Shown piece by piece: positions 33,672 to 41,011 of a stretch of DNA of 64,000 nucleotides. The notes beneath the pieces were generated by a model. The model had not been told where the DNA came from and ran no database searches. It worked only from the letters and a program-made list of their open reading frames with translations. The position numbers and the translations under genes are program-made. The stretch comes from Pseudoduganella violacea (GTDB lineage Bacteria > Pseudomonadota > Gammaproteobacteria > Burkholderiales > Burkholderiaceae_D). Location: contig NZ_JACHXD010000005.1 in the NCBI RefSeq assembly GCF_014191875.1, positions 186,001 through 250,000 of the forward strand, in the 5' to 3' direction. The first letter of the stretch is position 1. Each line of letters opens with the position of its first letter.

Positions 33672-34472
33672 ATGTTGAACGACTTTGCGCAGCAGCGGCA
33701 GGCCGCCTTGCTGGAGCACGCGCTGGACGATGCGCTGCAAGCGCCTTTCGGCGTCGAATTGGCCGCCATCGAAACCCTGTTCGACGCGCTGACCGACGTC
33801 GCCTTCTTCGTCAAGGACCGCGCCGGCCGCTACATGGCCGTGAACCACACGCTGGCGCGCCGCTGCGGCCTGCGCAGCAAGCAGGAGCTGCTGGGCAAGA
33901 CGGTGCTGGACGTGCATCCGCGTCCGCTGGCCCAGGCTTATATGGAGCAGGACCGCCAGGTGATCGAAGCCGGCAGCACCATCCGCAAACATCTGGAGCT
34001 GCATCTCTACCCCAACCGCCGGCGCGGCTGGTGCCTGACCCACAAGACGCCTTTGCGCGACGAATCTGGCGCCATCATTGGCCTGGTCGGCACTTCGCAC
34101 GACCTGGGCCTGGCCGACGAGGTGCATCCGGTCTACCGCCAGATCGCCAATATCGCCCAGCGCATCCGCGACAACCACCGCCAACCCCTCAGCCTGAATG
34201 AACTTGCAAAAGAGGAGGGACTGAGCCTGGCGCGCGTCGAGCGCCTGTTCCAGCGCGTCTTCCACTACACGCCGCGCCAGCTGCTGCTGCAAACGCGCCT
34301 GAACGGCGCCTTGAGCCTGATCGAAACCGATCCTGAGCGCAGCATCGCCGACATCGCCATCGAGTGCGGTTACACCGACCACAGCGCTTTCAGCCGCCAG
34401 TTCAAGGCCTTCACCGGCCAGACGCCGATGCAATACCGCCTGCAATGCCACAAGACCGAGCCTAAGACTTGA
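33672..34472 (+). CDS. PAS domain-containing AraC-family regulator
   Basis: Regulator of 266 aa. A PAS-4-like sensor occupies about residues 35-150 (LFDALTDVAFFVKDRAGRYM, then LLGKTVLDVHPRPLAQAYME, then VGTSHDLG). A C-terminal AraC double helix-turn-helix follows (NELAKEEGLSLARVERLFQR, then RSIADIAIECGYTDHSAFSR, FKAFTGQTPMQYR). The PAS ligand is unknown; FGVELAAIETLFDALTDVAFF-like openings are shared with regulators of C3 or aromatic metabolism. The ribosome site GGGGAGG lies 9 nt before the ATG. Position after glpK suggests a link with glycerol use, by context only. Confidence 0.88.
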   Translation: MLNDFAQQRQAALLEHALDDALQAPFGVELAAIETLFDALTDVAFFVKDRAGRYMAVNHTLARRCGLRSKQELLGKTVLDVHPRPLAQAYMEQDRQVIEAGSTIRKHLELHLYPNRRRGWCLTHKTPLRDESGAIIGLVGTSHDLGLADEVHPVYRQIANIAQRIRDNHRQPLSLNELAKEEGLSLARVERLFQRVFHYTPRQLLLQTRLNGALSLIETDPERSIADIAIECGYTDHSAFSRQFKAFTGQTPMQYRLQCHKTEPKT

Positions 34473-34669
34473 GTGTTTTGTATCATTTTCGCCTTCCGCG
34501 CTGTGCTGATCGCAGCGGCCTGCCCGTCGAAATATAGCGAACCGCCAAAAGCGGCAGCTTGCGCCGTCATGCCGGCAAGCTTGCCAAGATAGTATTTCCT
34601 CGTCAGTGGGCCCGCTGGCATTCCATAAAACGAACATCAGGCACGCACCCATATAGAGGAGTGGTAGAT
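34473..34669 (+). other. Structured leader upstream of the collagenase gene
   Basis: A 197-bp gap holding a 7-bp inverted repeat AGCTTGC/GCAAGCT (34555-34561 and 34574-34580), a smaller hairpin CCGC-CAAAA-GCGG (34542-34554), and the ribosome site GAGGAG (34656-34661). No known riboswitch class was recognised. The hairpins could form a structured 5' UTR of the secreted protease gene. Confidence 0.4.
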
Positions 34670-36925
34670 ATGTCTTTTTCACGGAATACCGCATTCACGG
34701 CCGGCTTGCTGACGGCTTTGCTGGCTGGCGCGGCGGCCCAAGCCGACACCGGCGTGGCCCATCCCCACGCGCACCAGGAGCGCTTGAAGCAGGCGCCCAT
34801 GCCGCACCAGCGCCAGACCTTGCCGCCGTCCGACGAGCAGTCGCGCTACGGCCTCTCGGTCAGCAAGAAGCCGCGCAACGACCTGCTGCCGCGCAACCAG
34901 CGCGCCAGCGCCAAGTCCCTGGCGGCGACCGAGGACTGCAAGGATATGAACAAGCTGGCCACCTACAGCGGCGCGGCCCTGGCCAGTTATCTGGTCGGCC
35001 TGCCGGACTATGAATGCACTTATCCGCTGTTTTCCCTGACTTCGGCGCAGGCGGCCACGATTTATTCCAGCGCCAACCTGAACGCCGTCGCCAGCCGCCT
35101 GGCCAGCGAGGCCGCCAGCTACAACGCCGGCAATATGGCCGTGGTCAACCTGGTGCTGTATCTGCGCGCCGGCTACTACCTGGCCAGCGGCGGCACCCAG
35201 CCCGCGCTGCCGGCCTCCCTGCTGGCGCCGCTGCGCGCCAGCATCCGCCAACTGGTGCAGGGCAACAGCCTGTATCAACCGAATACGGTGGCGCCCTCCA
35301 CCGCGCTGGAAGTATTCAAGCTGATTACGAACATGAACGACACGCCCTACCATGTGGCGGACGTGAAGGGCGTGGTGACGCGGTTTACCAACCGCGCCGG
35401 CTTCCCCAACGCGGCCGAGGCGCTGAAGCAGGAGAGCGTCAGCGGCGCCCTGACCGGCGCCCTGATCGTGCTGTTTACCGCCCACACGGCGCCCGGCGGC
35501 GCGGCGCTGCTGCAGAGCGATCTGTCCTACGCCAGCACGCTGAACACCTTCCTGCTGAATAATAAGACGGCCCTACTGGGCAGCTATGCCGCCTTCCAGC
35601 TGCAGGACGCGGCCAACGAGGCCTTCCGCTTCCTGCAGTACGCCGCCTTGAAGTCCGGCGTGAAGCCGATGGTGCAGAACATGCTGGCGACGACCACCAT
35701 GACCGGCGCCGATTCCATGCTGTGGCTGGCCGCCGCCCAGGCCGTGAAGTACTACGACAATGCCAGTTGCAGCCAGTACGGCACCTGCAATTTCGAGGCC
35801 CAGCTGGCGAACGAGGTGCTCAAGGTGAACCATGCCTGCAGCCCCAGCCTGCGCCTGCGCGCCCAGGAAATGACGGCGGCCCAGGTGCAGGAAGTGTGCA
35901 CGGCGCTGGCCAACGAGGAGGGCTATGTGCACGCCATGCTGCAGACCAAGCGCACGCCGGTGGCGCACGATAACAATACGGCGCTGGAGCTGGTGGTCTT
36001 CGACGATTACAGCAACTACAGCAAATACGCCGGCATCATCTACGATATCGATACCGATAACGGCGGCATGTATTTGGAGGGCAATCCAGCCGAAGCGGGC
36101 AACCAGGCGCGCTTCATCGCCCACGAGGCTTCGTGGCTGCGTCCCAGCTTCAAGGTATGGAACCTGGAGCACGAGTACGTGCACTACCTCGATGGCCGCT
36201 TCAATATGTATGGCGACTTCGGCGCCAGCACCTCGGTGCCGACGGTGTGGTGGATCGAGGGCATTGCCGAATACCTCTCGCTGCGCAATAACAACCAGGC
36301 CGCCATCGATATGGCGCGCAGTCGCAAATACAAGCTCAGTGAAATCTTCGGCAATACCTACAGCATGAACGACTACGTCGACCGGGCTTACCGCTGGGGC
36401 TATATGGCGGCGCGCTTCATGATGGAGCGCCACCGCGGCGACGTGGAGAATGTGCTGGCCAGGTTCCGCACGGGGGACTACAGCCGCTATCAGGACTTGG
36501 TGCGCCAGATCGGCAGCGGCTACGACAGCGAATTCGCCGCCTGGGCCGATGCCGCCACCACGGCCGGCGAACCGCAGCTGCCGGATGAACTGGGCGCGCT
36601 GCCCACCTGTTCCTCCGCCAGCTATCTGGGCAAGAACTGCGCGATCCGCAATCTGTCTTCCAGCTCGCGCAGCTATGTCTTCCTGATGCTGCCGGCCGGC
36701 GCCAAGAACGTGCGCGTGGTCAGCGGCGGCGGCAGCGGCGATGCGAATCTCTACCTGGCGCTCGACCGCTACCCGACGACGGCATCGTACGATGCGCTGT
36801 CAGCCGGCGCCGGCAATGCTGAAAATATCGGCATCGGCAGCCCCGCCGCCGGCCGCTGGTATTACATCATGCTGGACGCGAAACAGCCGTTCAGCGGCCT
36901 GTCGGTAGCGGCTTTGTACGACTGA
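34670..36925 (+). CDS. Secreted M9-family collagenase (microbial collagenase)
   Basis: Extracellular zinc metallopeptidase of 751 aa. The signal peptide ends near AAAQA (residue 25). A collagenase activator domain spans about 80-350 (DCKDMNKLATYSGAALASYL, LPDYECTYPLFSLTSAQAAT). The peptidase domain carries the zinc motif HEYVHYLDGRF (near residue 505) with the third ligand in EGIAEYLSLRN (near 535). A C-terminal pre-peptidase (PPC) domain covers about 660-751 (VFLMLPAGAKNVRVVSGGGS, LYLALDRYPT). The architecture is that of Vibrio-type M9A enzymes. It is secreted, probably by type II secretion, to degrade collagen or gelatin. Six-base ribosome site GAGGAG precedes the start by 8 nt. Confidence 0.93.
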   Translation: MSFSRNTAFTAGLLTALLAGAAAQADTGVAHPHAHQERLKQAPMPHQRQTLPPSDEQSRYGLSVSKKPRNDLLPRNQRASAKSLAATEDCKDMNKLATYSGAALASYLVGLPDYECTYPLFSLTSAQAATIYSSANLNAVASRLASEAASYNAGNMAVVNLVLYLRAGYYLASGGTQPALPASLLAPLRASIRQLVQGNSLYQPNTVAPSTALEVFKLITNMNDTPYHVADVKGVVTRFTNRAGFPNAAEALKQESVSGALTGALIVLFTAHTAPGGAALLQSDLSYASTLNTFLLNNKTALLGSYAAFQLQDAANEAFRFLQYAALKSGVKPMVQNMLATTTMTGADSMLWLAAAQAVKYYDNASCSQYGTCNFEAQLANEVLKVNHACSPSLRLRAQEMTAAQVQEVCTALANEEGYVHAMLQTKRTPVAHDNNTALELVVFDDYSNYSKYAGIIYDIDTDNGGMYLEGNPAEAGNQARFIAHEASWLRPSFKVWNLEHEYVHYLDGRFNMYGDFGASTSVPTVWWIEGIAEYLSLRNNNQAAIDMARSRKYKLSEIFGNTYSMNDYVDRAYRWGYMAARFMMERHRGDVENVLARFRTGDYSRYQDLVRQIGSGYDSEFAAWADAATTAGEPQLPDELGALPTCSSASYLGKNCAIRNLSSSSRSYVFLMLPAGAKNVRVVSGGGSGDANLYLALDRYPTTASYDALSAGAGNAENIGIGSPAAGRWYYIMLDAKQPFSGLSVAALYD

Positions 36926-36940
36926 TACGCTTTTCTGGAT

Positions 36941-36982
36941 CGCCAGCGCCGGCCGGTATAATGACGGCATCCGGCGCTGGCG
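36941..36982. repeat. Perfect 12-bp inverted repeat after the collagenase gene, promoter-like loop
   Basis: Positions 36941-36952 pair perfectly with 36971-36982 (12 GC-rich base pairs) around an 18-nt loop. There is no T run on either side, so it is not a standard terminator. The loop contains TATAAT (36957-36962), a consensus -10 hexamer without a good -35. Confidence 0.7.
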
Positions 36983-37007
36983 CCGGGCAGTTAAAAGCAT
37001 CTATAAA

Positions 37008-37019
37008 TTGTATATACAA
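37008..37019. promoter_or_regulatory. Isolated operator-like palindrome TTGTATATACAA
   Basis: A perfect 12-bp palindrome in AT-rich flanks (AAA and ATT). The form resembles GntR-family operators. It lies 83 bp after the collagenase stop and 540 bp before mraZ, with no obvious gene to control. Confidence 0.4.
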
Positions 37020-37432
37020 ATTGGTTTGTGGCAATAAAAATTTTGCTGAAGAATCAAGCACTGGCTAGGCCGAAAGAGCACTATTCCCACCTGAGAACCC
37101 CAGCTTCGGATCGCGCGCAAAGCGTGGCAGACAGGACTTTTCCCCGAGATCGCCCCCATTTTTTGCCTGTTTTTTACTCATTAAACCAAGATTTTTGGTA
37201 TCTTGCAAAAACACTAAGGCCACGTTGTTGACGGGCAACTTAATGGCTTTTTCTGATTTTTATTTTGTCCATTTTGCGACGCCCAAAAACGCCTTCCAGA
37301 TAAGGTAGCACTTTCACTATCTTTCATAATGTCCTGATTTGTAGAGGTATTTTTACTGGAGCTTGCTTCAAGGATCGGCGCTAAGTCCTTAATTTCATTA
37401 GTAAAATCCCTGTTTTGCTAGCCGGAAATCGC

Positions 37433-37461
37433 TTGACCACTATCAGTCCATCCTCTAAAGT
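37433..37461 (+). promoter_or_regulatory. Putative mraZ promoter of the dcw operon
   Basis: TTGACC (37433-37438), a 17-nt spacer and TAAAGT (37456-37461). The expected transcription start near 37468 lies inside the MraZ-type repeat array, which suits autorepression. Confidence 0.55.
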
Positions 37462-37505
37462 GGGCATCTGTGTGAAAAAGTGTCGTTTTGTGGGATTTTT
37501 TGGTG
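37461..37505 (+). promoter_or_regulatory. Ten-base-periodic MraZ-type operator array
   Basis: Five TG-led pentamers begin exactly 10 bp apart: TGGGC (37461), TGTGA (37471), TGTCG (37481), TGGGA (37491) and TGGTG (37501). E. coli MraZ binds three TGGGN direct repeats with 5-bp spacers upstream of its own gene. The last two units here are the best matches; the middle two are degenerate. Confidence 0.6.
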
Positions 37506-37557
37506 AGAAATTCCAGGCACAAGTTGGCTAACCAAAACTGAGGTCAAGAAGGTTCCC

Positions 37558-37986
37558 GTGTTCCAAGGCGCGTCCGCAATCAATCTCGATGCGAAAGGCA
37601 GGATGTCCATCCCCGCCAAGCACCGTGACGCCCTGACCATCCAGTGCGAAGGCCGCCTCACGCTGACCAAACACCCTGACGGCTGCCTGCTGATGTACCC
37701 GCGCCATGTGTGGGAAGCCAAGCGCGACCAGATCGCCGCCTGGCCCATGTCGGCCCGCGGCTGGCAGCGCATCCTGCTCGGCAACGCCTGCGACGTCGAG
37801 ATGGACTCGGCCGGCCGCATCCTGATCGCGCCCGAGCTGCGCGACGCCGTCGGCCTGGGCCGCGAAGTCCTGCTGTCCGGCATGCTGACCCACTTCGAGA
37901 TCTGGGATCCGGCCAAACGCGCCGAGAACGAGCAGGCCACCATCGATGCCGGCATGCCCGACACCCTTTCCGATTTTTCTTTCTAA
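37558..37986 (+). CDS. mraZ: Transcriptional regulator MraZ
   Basis: DNA-binding regulator of the dcw cluster, 142 aa, which autorepresses its operon in E. coli. Two SpoVT/AbrB-like halves are visible: MFQGASAINLDAKGRMSIPA with HRDAL (residues 1-25), and NACDVEMDSAGRILIAPELR with DAVGL (near 76-100). The start is GTG at 37558, supported by AAGAAGG 5-11 nt upstream and by the conserved MFQG opening. It precedes rsmH by 12 nt and heads the fifteen-gene division cluster. Confidence 0.95.
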   Translation: MFQGASAINLDAKGRMSIPAKHRDALTIQCEGRLTLTKHPDGCLLMYPRHVWEAKRDQIAAWPMSARGWQRILLGNACDVEMDSAGRILIAPELRDAVGLGREVLLSGMLTHFEIWDPAKRAENEQATIDAGMPDTLSDFSF

Positions 37987-37998
37987 GGCCCGCCATCC

Positions 37999-38964
37999 AT
38001 GACGACTACAGCGGTGCCAGAATTCCAGCATCGTACGGTGCTGTTAGATGAAGCGGTCGACGCGCTCGACCTGGCCGGCGCGCGCGCCAACGGCACCTTC
38101 ATCGACGGCACCTTCGGCCGTGGCGGCCATAGCCGCCTGATCCTGTCCCGCCTGGGACCGGACGCGCGCCTGATCGCTTTCGACAAAGACCCGCAAGCCA
38201 TCGCCACCGCCGAGCAGGTGGCCGATTCCCGTTTCACGATCGTGCACGACAGCTTCGCCACCATGGCCGCTGCCCTGGCCGACCGTGGCATTGGCGCCGT
38301 GGATGGCATTTTGCTCGACCTGGGCATCTCTTCGCCCCAGGTGGACGACGCCGCGCGCGGCTTCAGTTTCCGCAACGACGGCCCGCTCGACATGCGCATG
38401 GACACCACGCGCGGCATGTCGGCGGCGCAGTGGCTCGCCACTGAAACCGAACAGACACTGGAAAAGGTGATTAGAGATTATGGGGAAGAACGGTTTGCTT
38501 TTCAGATTGCAAAGGCGATTGTTGCTCGCCGGGCAGTCGAGCCAATTTCAAGCACACGACAGCTTGCCGGCATCGTGGCAGGCGCGGTCAAAACACGGGA
38601 GAAGGGCAAGGATCCGGCAACCCGCACTTTTCAGGCTATCCGGATTTTCGTCAATAAAGAGCTTGAAGACCTCGAGGCTGGGCTGAACCAGGCCTTCGAC
38701 GCGCTGGCTCCGGGCGGCATCATGGCCATCATCAGCTTCCACTCGCTGGAAGACCGCATGGTCAAGCGCTTCTTCGCCTCCAAGGCGAATGTGGCGCAGC
38801 CCGACCGCCGCCTGCCGATCCGCGCCGTCGACCTGCCGCAGCCGGAAATGAAGCTGCTGGCCAAGATCAAGCCATCCGACGCCGAGGTGGAAGCCAATCC
38901 GCGCGCGCGTTCCGCCGTGATGCGCGTGGCGCGCCGCCTACCGCTGCCGGAGGGCGCGCAATGA
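37999..38964 (+). CDS. rsmH: 16S rRNA (cytosine1402-N4)-methyltransferase
   Basis: SAM-dependent enzyme (MraW) of 321 aa that methylates C1402 in the ribosomal P site. Opens with [17 protein letters not shown]. The SAM-binding segment is [16 protein letters not shown] near residue 35, with FDKDPQA near 62, [20 protein letters not shown] near 105, and [15 protein letters not shown] near 245. Codon use changes abruptly between about 38461 and 38700, where many codons end in A or T (including AGA and ATT) while the flanks almost always end in G or C. The protein itself looks intact. It overlaps ftsL by 4 nt. Confidence 0.96.
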   Translation: MTTTAVPEFQHRTVLLDEAVDALDLAGARANGTFIDGTFGRGGHSRLILSRLGPDARLIAFDKDPQAIATAEQVADSRFTIVHDSFATMAAALADRGIGAVDGILLDLGISSPQVDDAARGFSFRNDGPLDMRMDTTRGMSAAQWLATETEQTLEKVIRDYGEERFAFQIAKAIVARRAVEPISSTRQLAGIVAGAVKTREKGKDPATRTFQAIRIFVNKELEDLEAGLNQAFDALAPGGIMAIISFHSLEDRMVKRFFASKANVAQPDRRLPIRAVDLPQPEMKLLAKIKPSDAEVEANPRARSAVMRVARRLPLPEGAQ

Positions 38965-39233
38965 GCGGCAAAATCAGCCTGGTGCTGGTCGCCATCCTGG
39001 TAGGGTGCGCCCTGTCGGTGGTGAACGCGCAGTATCAGGCGCGCCATCTGTTCATCGAATTGGAGCGCTCCAAGCTGCGCGCGCGCCAGCTCGACATCGA
39101 ATGGGCGCAGCTGCAGCTGGACCAGTCCACCCTGGGCAAGCATGCCCGTATCGAAGAGATCGCGCACCGCGAACTGGGCATGACCCAGCTCACGGCCAAC
39201 CGTACCCAATACCTGACGGAGGGCGGCGAATGA
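38961..39233 (+). CDS. ftsL: Cell division protein FtsL
   Basis: Small bitopic divisome protein of 90 aa that forms a coiled-coil complex with FtsB and FtsQ. A short cytoplasmic tail is followed by one membrane helix ([20 protein letters not shown], residues about 5-24) and a periplasmic coiled coil with leucine-rich heptads ([20 protein letters not shown]). Ends with a [13 protein letters not shown] motif. ATG overlaps the rsmH stop, and the stop overlaps the ftsI start by 4 nt. Confidence 0.93.
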   Translation: MSGKISLVLVAILVGCALSVVNAQYQARHLFIELERSKLRARQLDIEWAQLQLDQSTLGKHARIEEIAHRELGMTQLTANRTQYLTEGGE

Positions 39234-41011
39234 TCCGTGGCGGCAGCGCAGGCAGCTCGCGTGTGGCGGCGTCCAAGGGCGTCGCCTTCAGCAAGAGCCC
39301 CGTACTGGCAGTGCGTCTGCCGGTATGGCGCTCGCGCGTCGTGCTGTTCGTGATGTTTGCCGCCTTTGCCGCGCTTGGCGCCCGCGCCCTGTGGCTGCAG
39401 GGCGTGTCCACCCAGTTCCTGCAAAAACAGGGCGAGAGCCGCTACGCCTTCACGCTCGACCTGCCGGCCACGCGCGGCAAGATCATGGACCGCAACGGCC
39501 AGGTGCTGGCTTCGTCCGTACCGGTGAAAGCCGTGTGGGCAGTGCCCGACAACGTGCTGGAAGCGCCGCCGGAAAAACTGCGCGCCCTGGCCGGCCTGCT
39601 GGAAATCAGCGAGGCCGAGCTGCGCAAGAAGCTCGATTCCGACCGCAATCTGATCTACCTGAAACGCCAGGTGGAGCAGGAAGTGGCCGACAAGATCGCC
39701 AAGCTCGATATCGACGGCATCGTGATGCGCCGCGAATACAAGCGCTTCTACCCGCAGGGCGAAGTGATGACCCACGTGGTCGGCTTCACCAATGTGGAAG
39801 ACGTGGGCCAGGAAAGCATGGAGCTGGCGCAGCAGAAGAATCTGGTGGGCATCCCCGGCAGCCGCCGCGTCATCAAGGACCGCCTGGGCCACATCGTCGA
39901 GGATATCGGCACCACGCGCGCGCCGCACGACGGCAAGGACTTGACCCTGTCGGTGGACAGCAAGATCCAGTACATCGCCTACACCCAGTTGAAGGACGCG
40001 GTGGAGAAGTTCAAGGCCAAGGCCGGCGGCGCCGTGGTGCTGGACGTGCACACCGGCGAAGTGCTGGCGCTGGCCAACTACCCGAGCTACGACCCGAACA
40101 ACCGCCGCGCCCTGACCGGCGCCCAGCTGCGCAACCGCGTGATGACCGACTCCTTCGAGCCGGGTTCCACGCTGAAGCCGATCACCGTGGCGCTGGCGCT
40201 GGACAGCGGCCGCGTCAAGCCGAGCACCCTGATCGATACCGGGCCTGGCCGCTACACCATCCTGGACCGCACCATCACCGACACCAAAGGCCATGGCGTC
40301 ATCAACGTGGCCCAGATCATCGAGATGTCCTCGAATATCGGCACCTCGAAGATGGCGCTCAGCATGCCGTCCCAGGAAATGTGGGAGATGTTCACCAAGG
40401 TCGGTTTCGGCCAGCAGCCGAAGTGGGGCTTCCCCGGCGCGGTGGCGGGCCGCGTGCGTCCTTATAAATCCTGGCGCCCGGTGGAACAGGCCACCATGAG
40501 CTACGGTAACGGCATTTCGGTGTCGCTGATCCAGCTGGCGCGCTCTTATATGATGTTCGCCCGTGACGGCGACACCATCCCGCTCTCGTTCGAGAAAGTG
40601 AACGACCTGCCGGCGGGCCAGCAGATCATCAAGCCGCAGACCGCGCGCCAGATGCGCGAGATGCTGGAGTCGGTCGTCTCCGGCGACCACGGCACGGCCA
40701 AGAAGGCGCAGATTCCCGGCTACCGCGCCGGCGGCAAGACCGGCACCGCCTACAAGGTGGAAAACGGCCGCTACGCCATTCCGCGCAAATACATCGGCTC
40801 CTTCGTCGGCATGGTGCCGATGTCGTCGCCGCGCTTCATCATCGCAGTCATGATCGACGAACCGACCCAGGGCGGCCACTATGGCGGCCAGGTCGCAGCG
40901 CCGACTTTCGCCGCCGTGGCAGCCAACGCCTTGCGCGCCATGAACGTGCCGCCCGATTCTTCCGTCACCGAAATCGTGATCCCGACCGATACCGGACCGG
41001 AGGCCATGTAA
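39230..41011 (+). CDS. ftsI: Peptidoglycan D,D-transpeptidase FtsI (PBP3)
   Basis: Septal class B penicillin-binding protein of 593 aa. One N-terminal helix lies at about residues 35-57 (VVLFVMFAAFAALGARALWL). The dimerisation/pedestal domain has RGKIMDRNGQVLASS near 75. The transpeptidase active-site motifs are in order: SxxK in FEPGSTLKP (near 308), SxN in MSSNIG (near 367), and KTG in GGKTGTAYK (near 504). It crosslinks septal peptidoglycan together with FtsW, encoded downstream. ATG at 39230 overlaps ftsL; its stop shares one base with murE. Confidence 0.96.
   Translation: MIRGGSAGSSRVAASKGVAFSKSPVLAVRLPVWRSRVVLFVMFAAFAALGARALWLQGVSTQFLQKQGESRYAFTLDLPATRGKIMDRNGQVLASSVPVKAVWAVPDNVLEAPPEKLRALAGLLEISEAELRKKLDSDRNLIYLKRQVEQEVADKIAKLDIDGIVMRREYKRFYPQGEVMTHVVGFTNVEDVGQESMELAQQKNLVGIPGSRRVIKDRLGHIVEDIGTTRAPHDGKDLTLSVDSKIQYIAYTQLKDAVEKFKAKAGGAVVLDVHTGEVLALANYPSYDPNNRRALTGAQLRNRVMTDSFEPGSTLKPITVALALDSGRVKPSTLIDTGPGRYTILDRTITDTKGHGVINVAQIIEMSSNIGTSKMALSMPSQEMWEMFTKVGFGQQPKWGFPGAVAGRVRPYKSWRPVEQATMSYGNGISVSLIQLARSYMMFARDGDTIPLSFEKVNDLPAGQQIIKPQTARQMREMLESVVSGDHGTAKKAQIPGYRAGGKTGTAYKVENGRYAIPRKYIGSFVGMVPMSSPRFIIAVMIDEPTQGGHYGGQVAAPTFAAVAANALRAMNVPPDSSVTEIVIPTDTGPEAM

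Larger units (their letters stand above)
36926..37557. other. 632-bp AT-rich non-coding region between collagenase and mraZ
   Basis: Clearly lower in GC than its surroundings, with many T and A runs. No convincing gene is present; the one short frame at 37028-37231 lacks a ribosome site and recognisable content. The region holds a 12-bp inverted repeat just after the collagenase (36941-36982), an isolated palindrome TTGTATATACAA (37008-37019), a mraZ promoter (37433-37461) and a ten-base-periodic MraZ-type array (37461-37505). Confidence 0.6.

Noticed and set aside
34473-34669. Cyclic-di-GMP riboswitch before the collagenase
   Set aside because: Hairpins are present but the conserved GEMM core bases are not, so I list it only as a structured leader.
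37028-37231. A 67-codon frame in the gap before mraZ
   Set aside because: No ribosome site, mixed composition in AT-rich DNA and no recognisable features.
39035-40879. A 614-codon minus-strand frame opposite ftsI
   Set aside because: Shadow of ftsI; composition is typical of complement frames and it lies inside a plus-strand operon.
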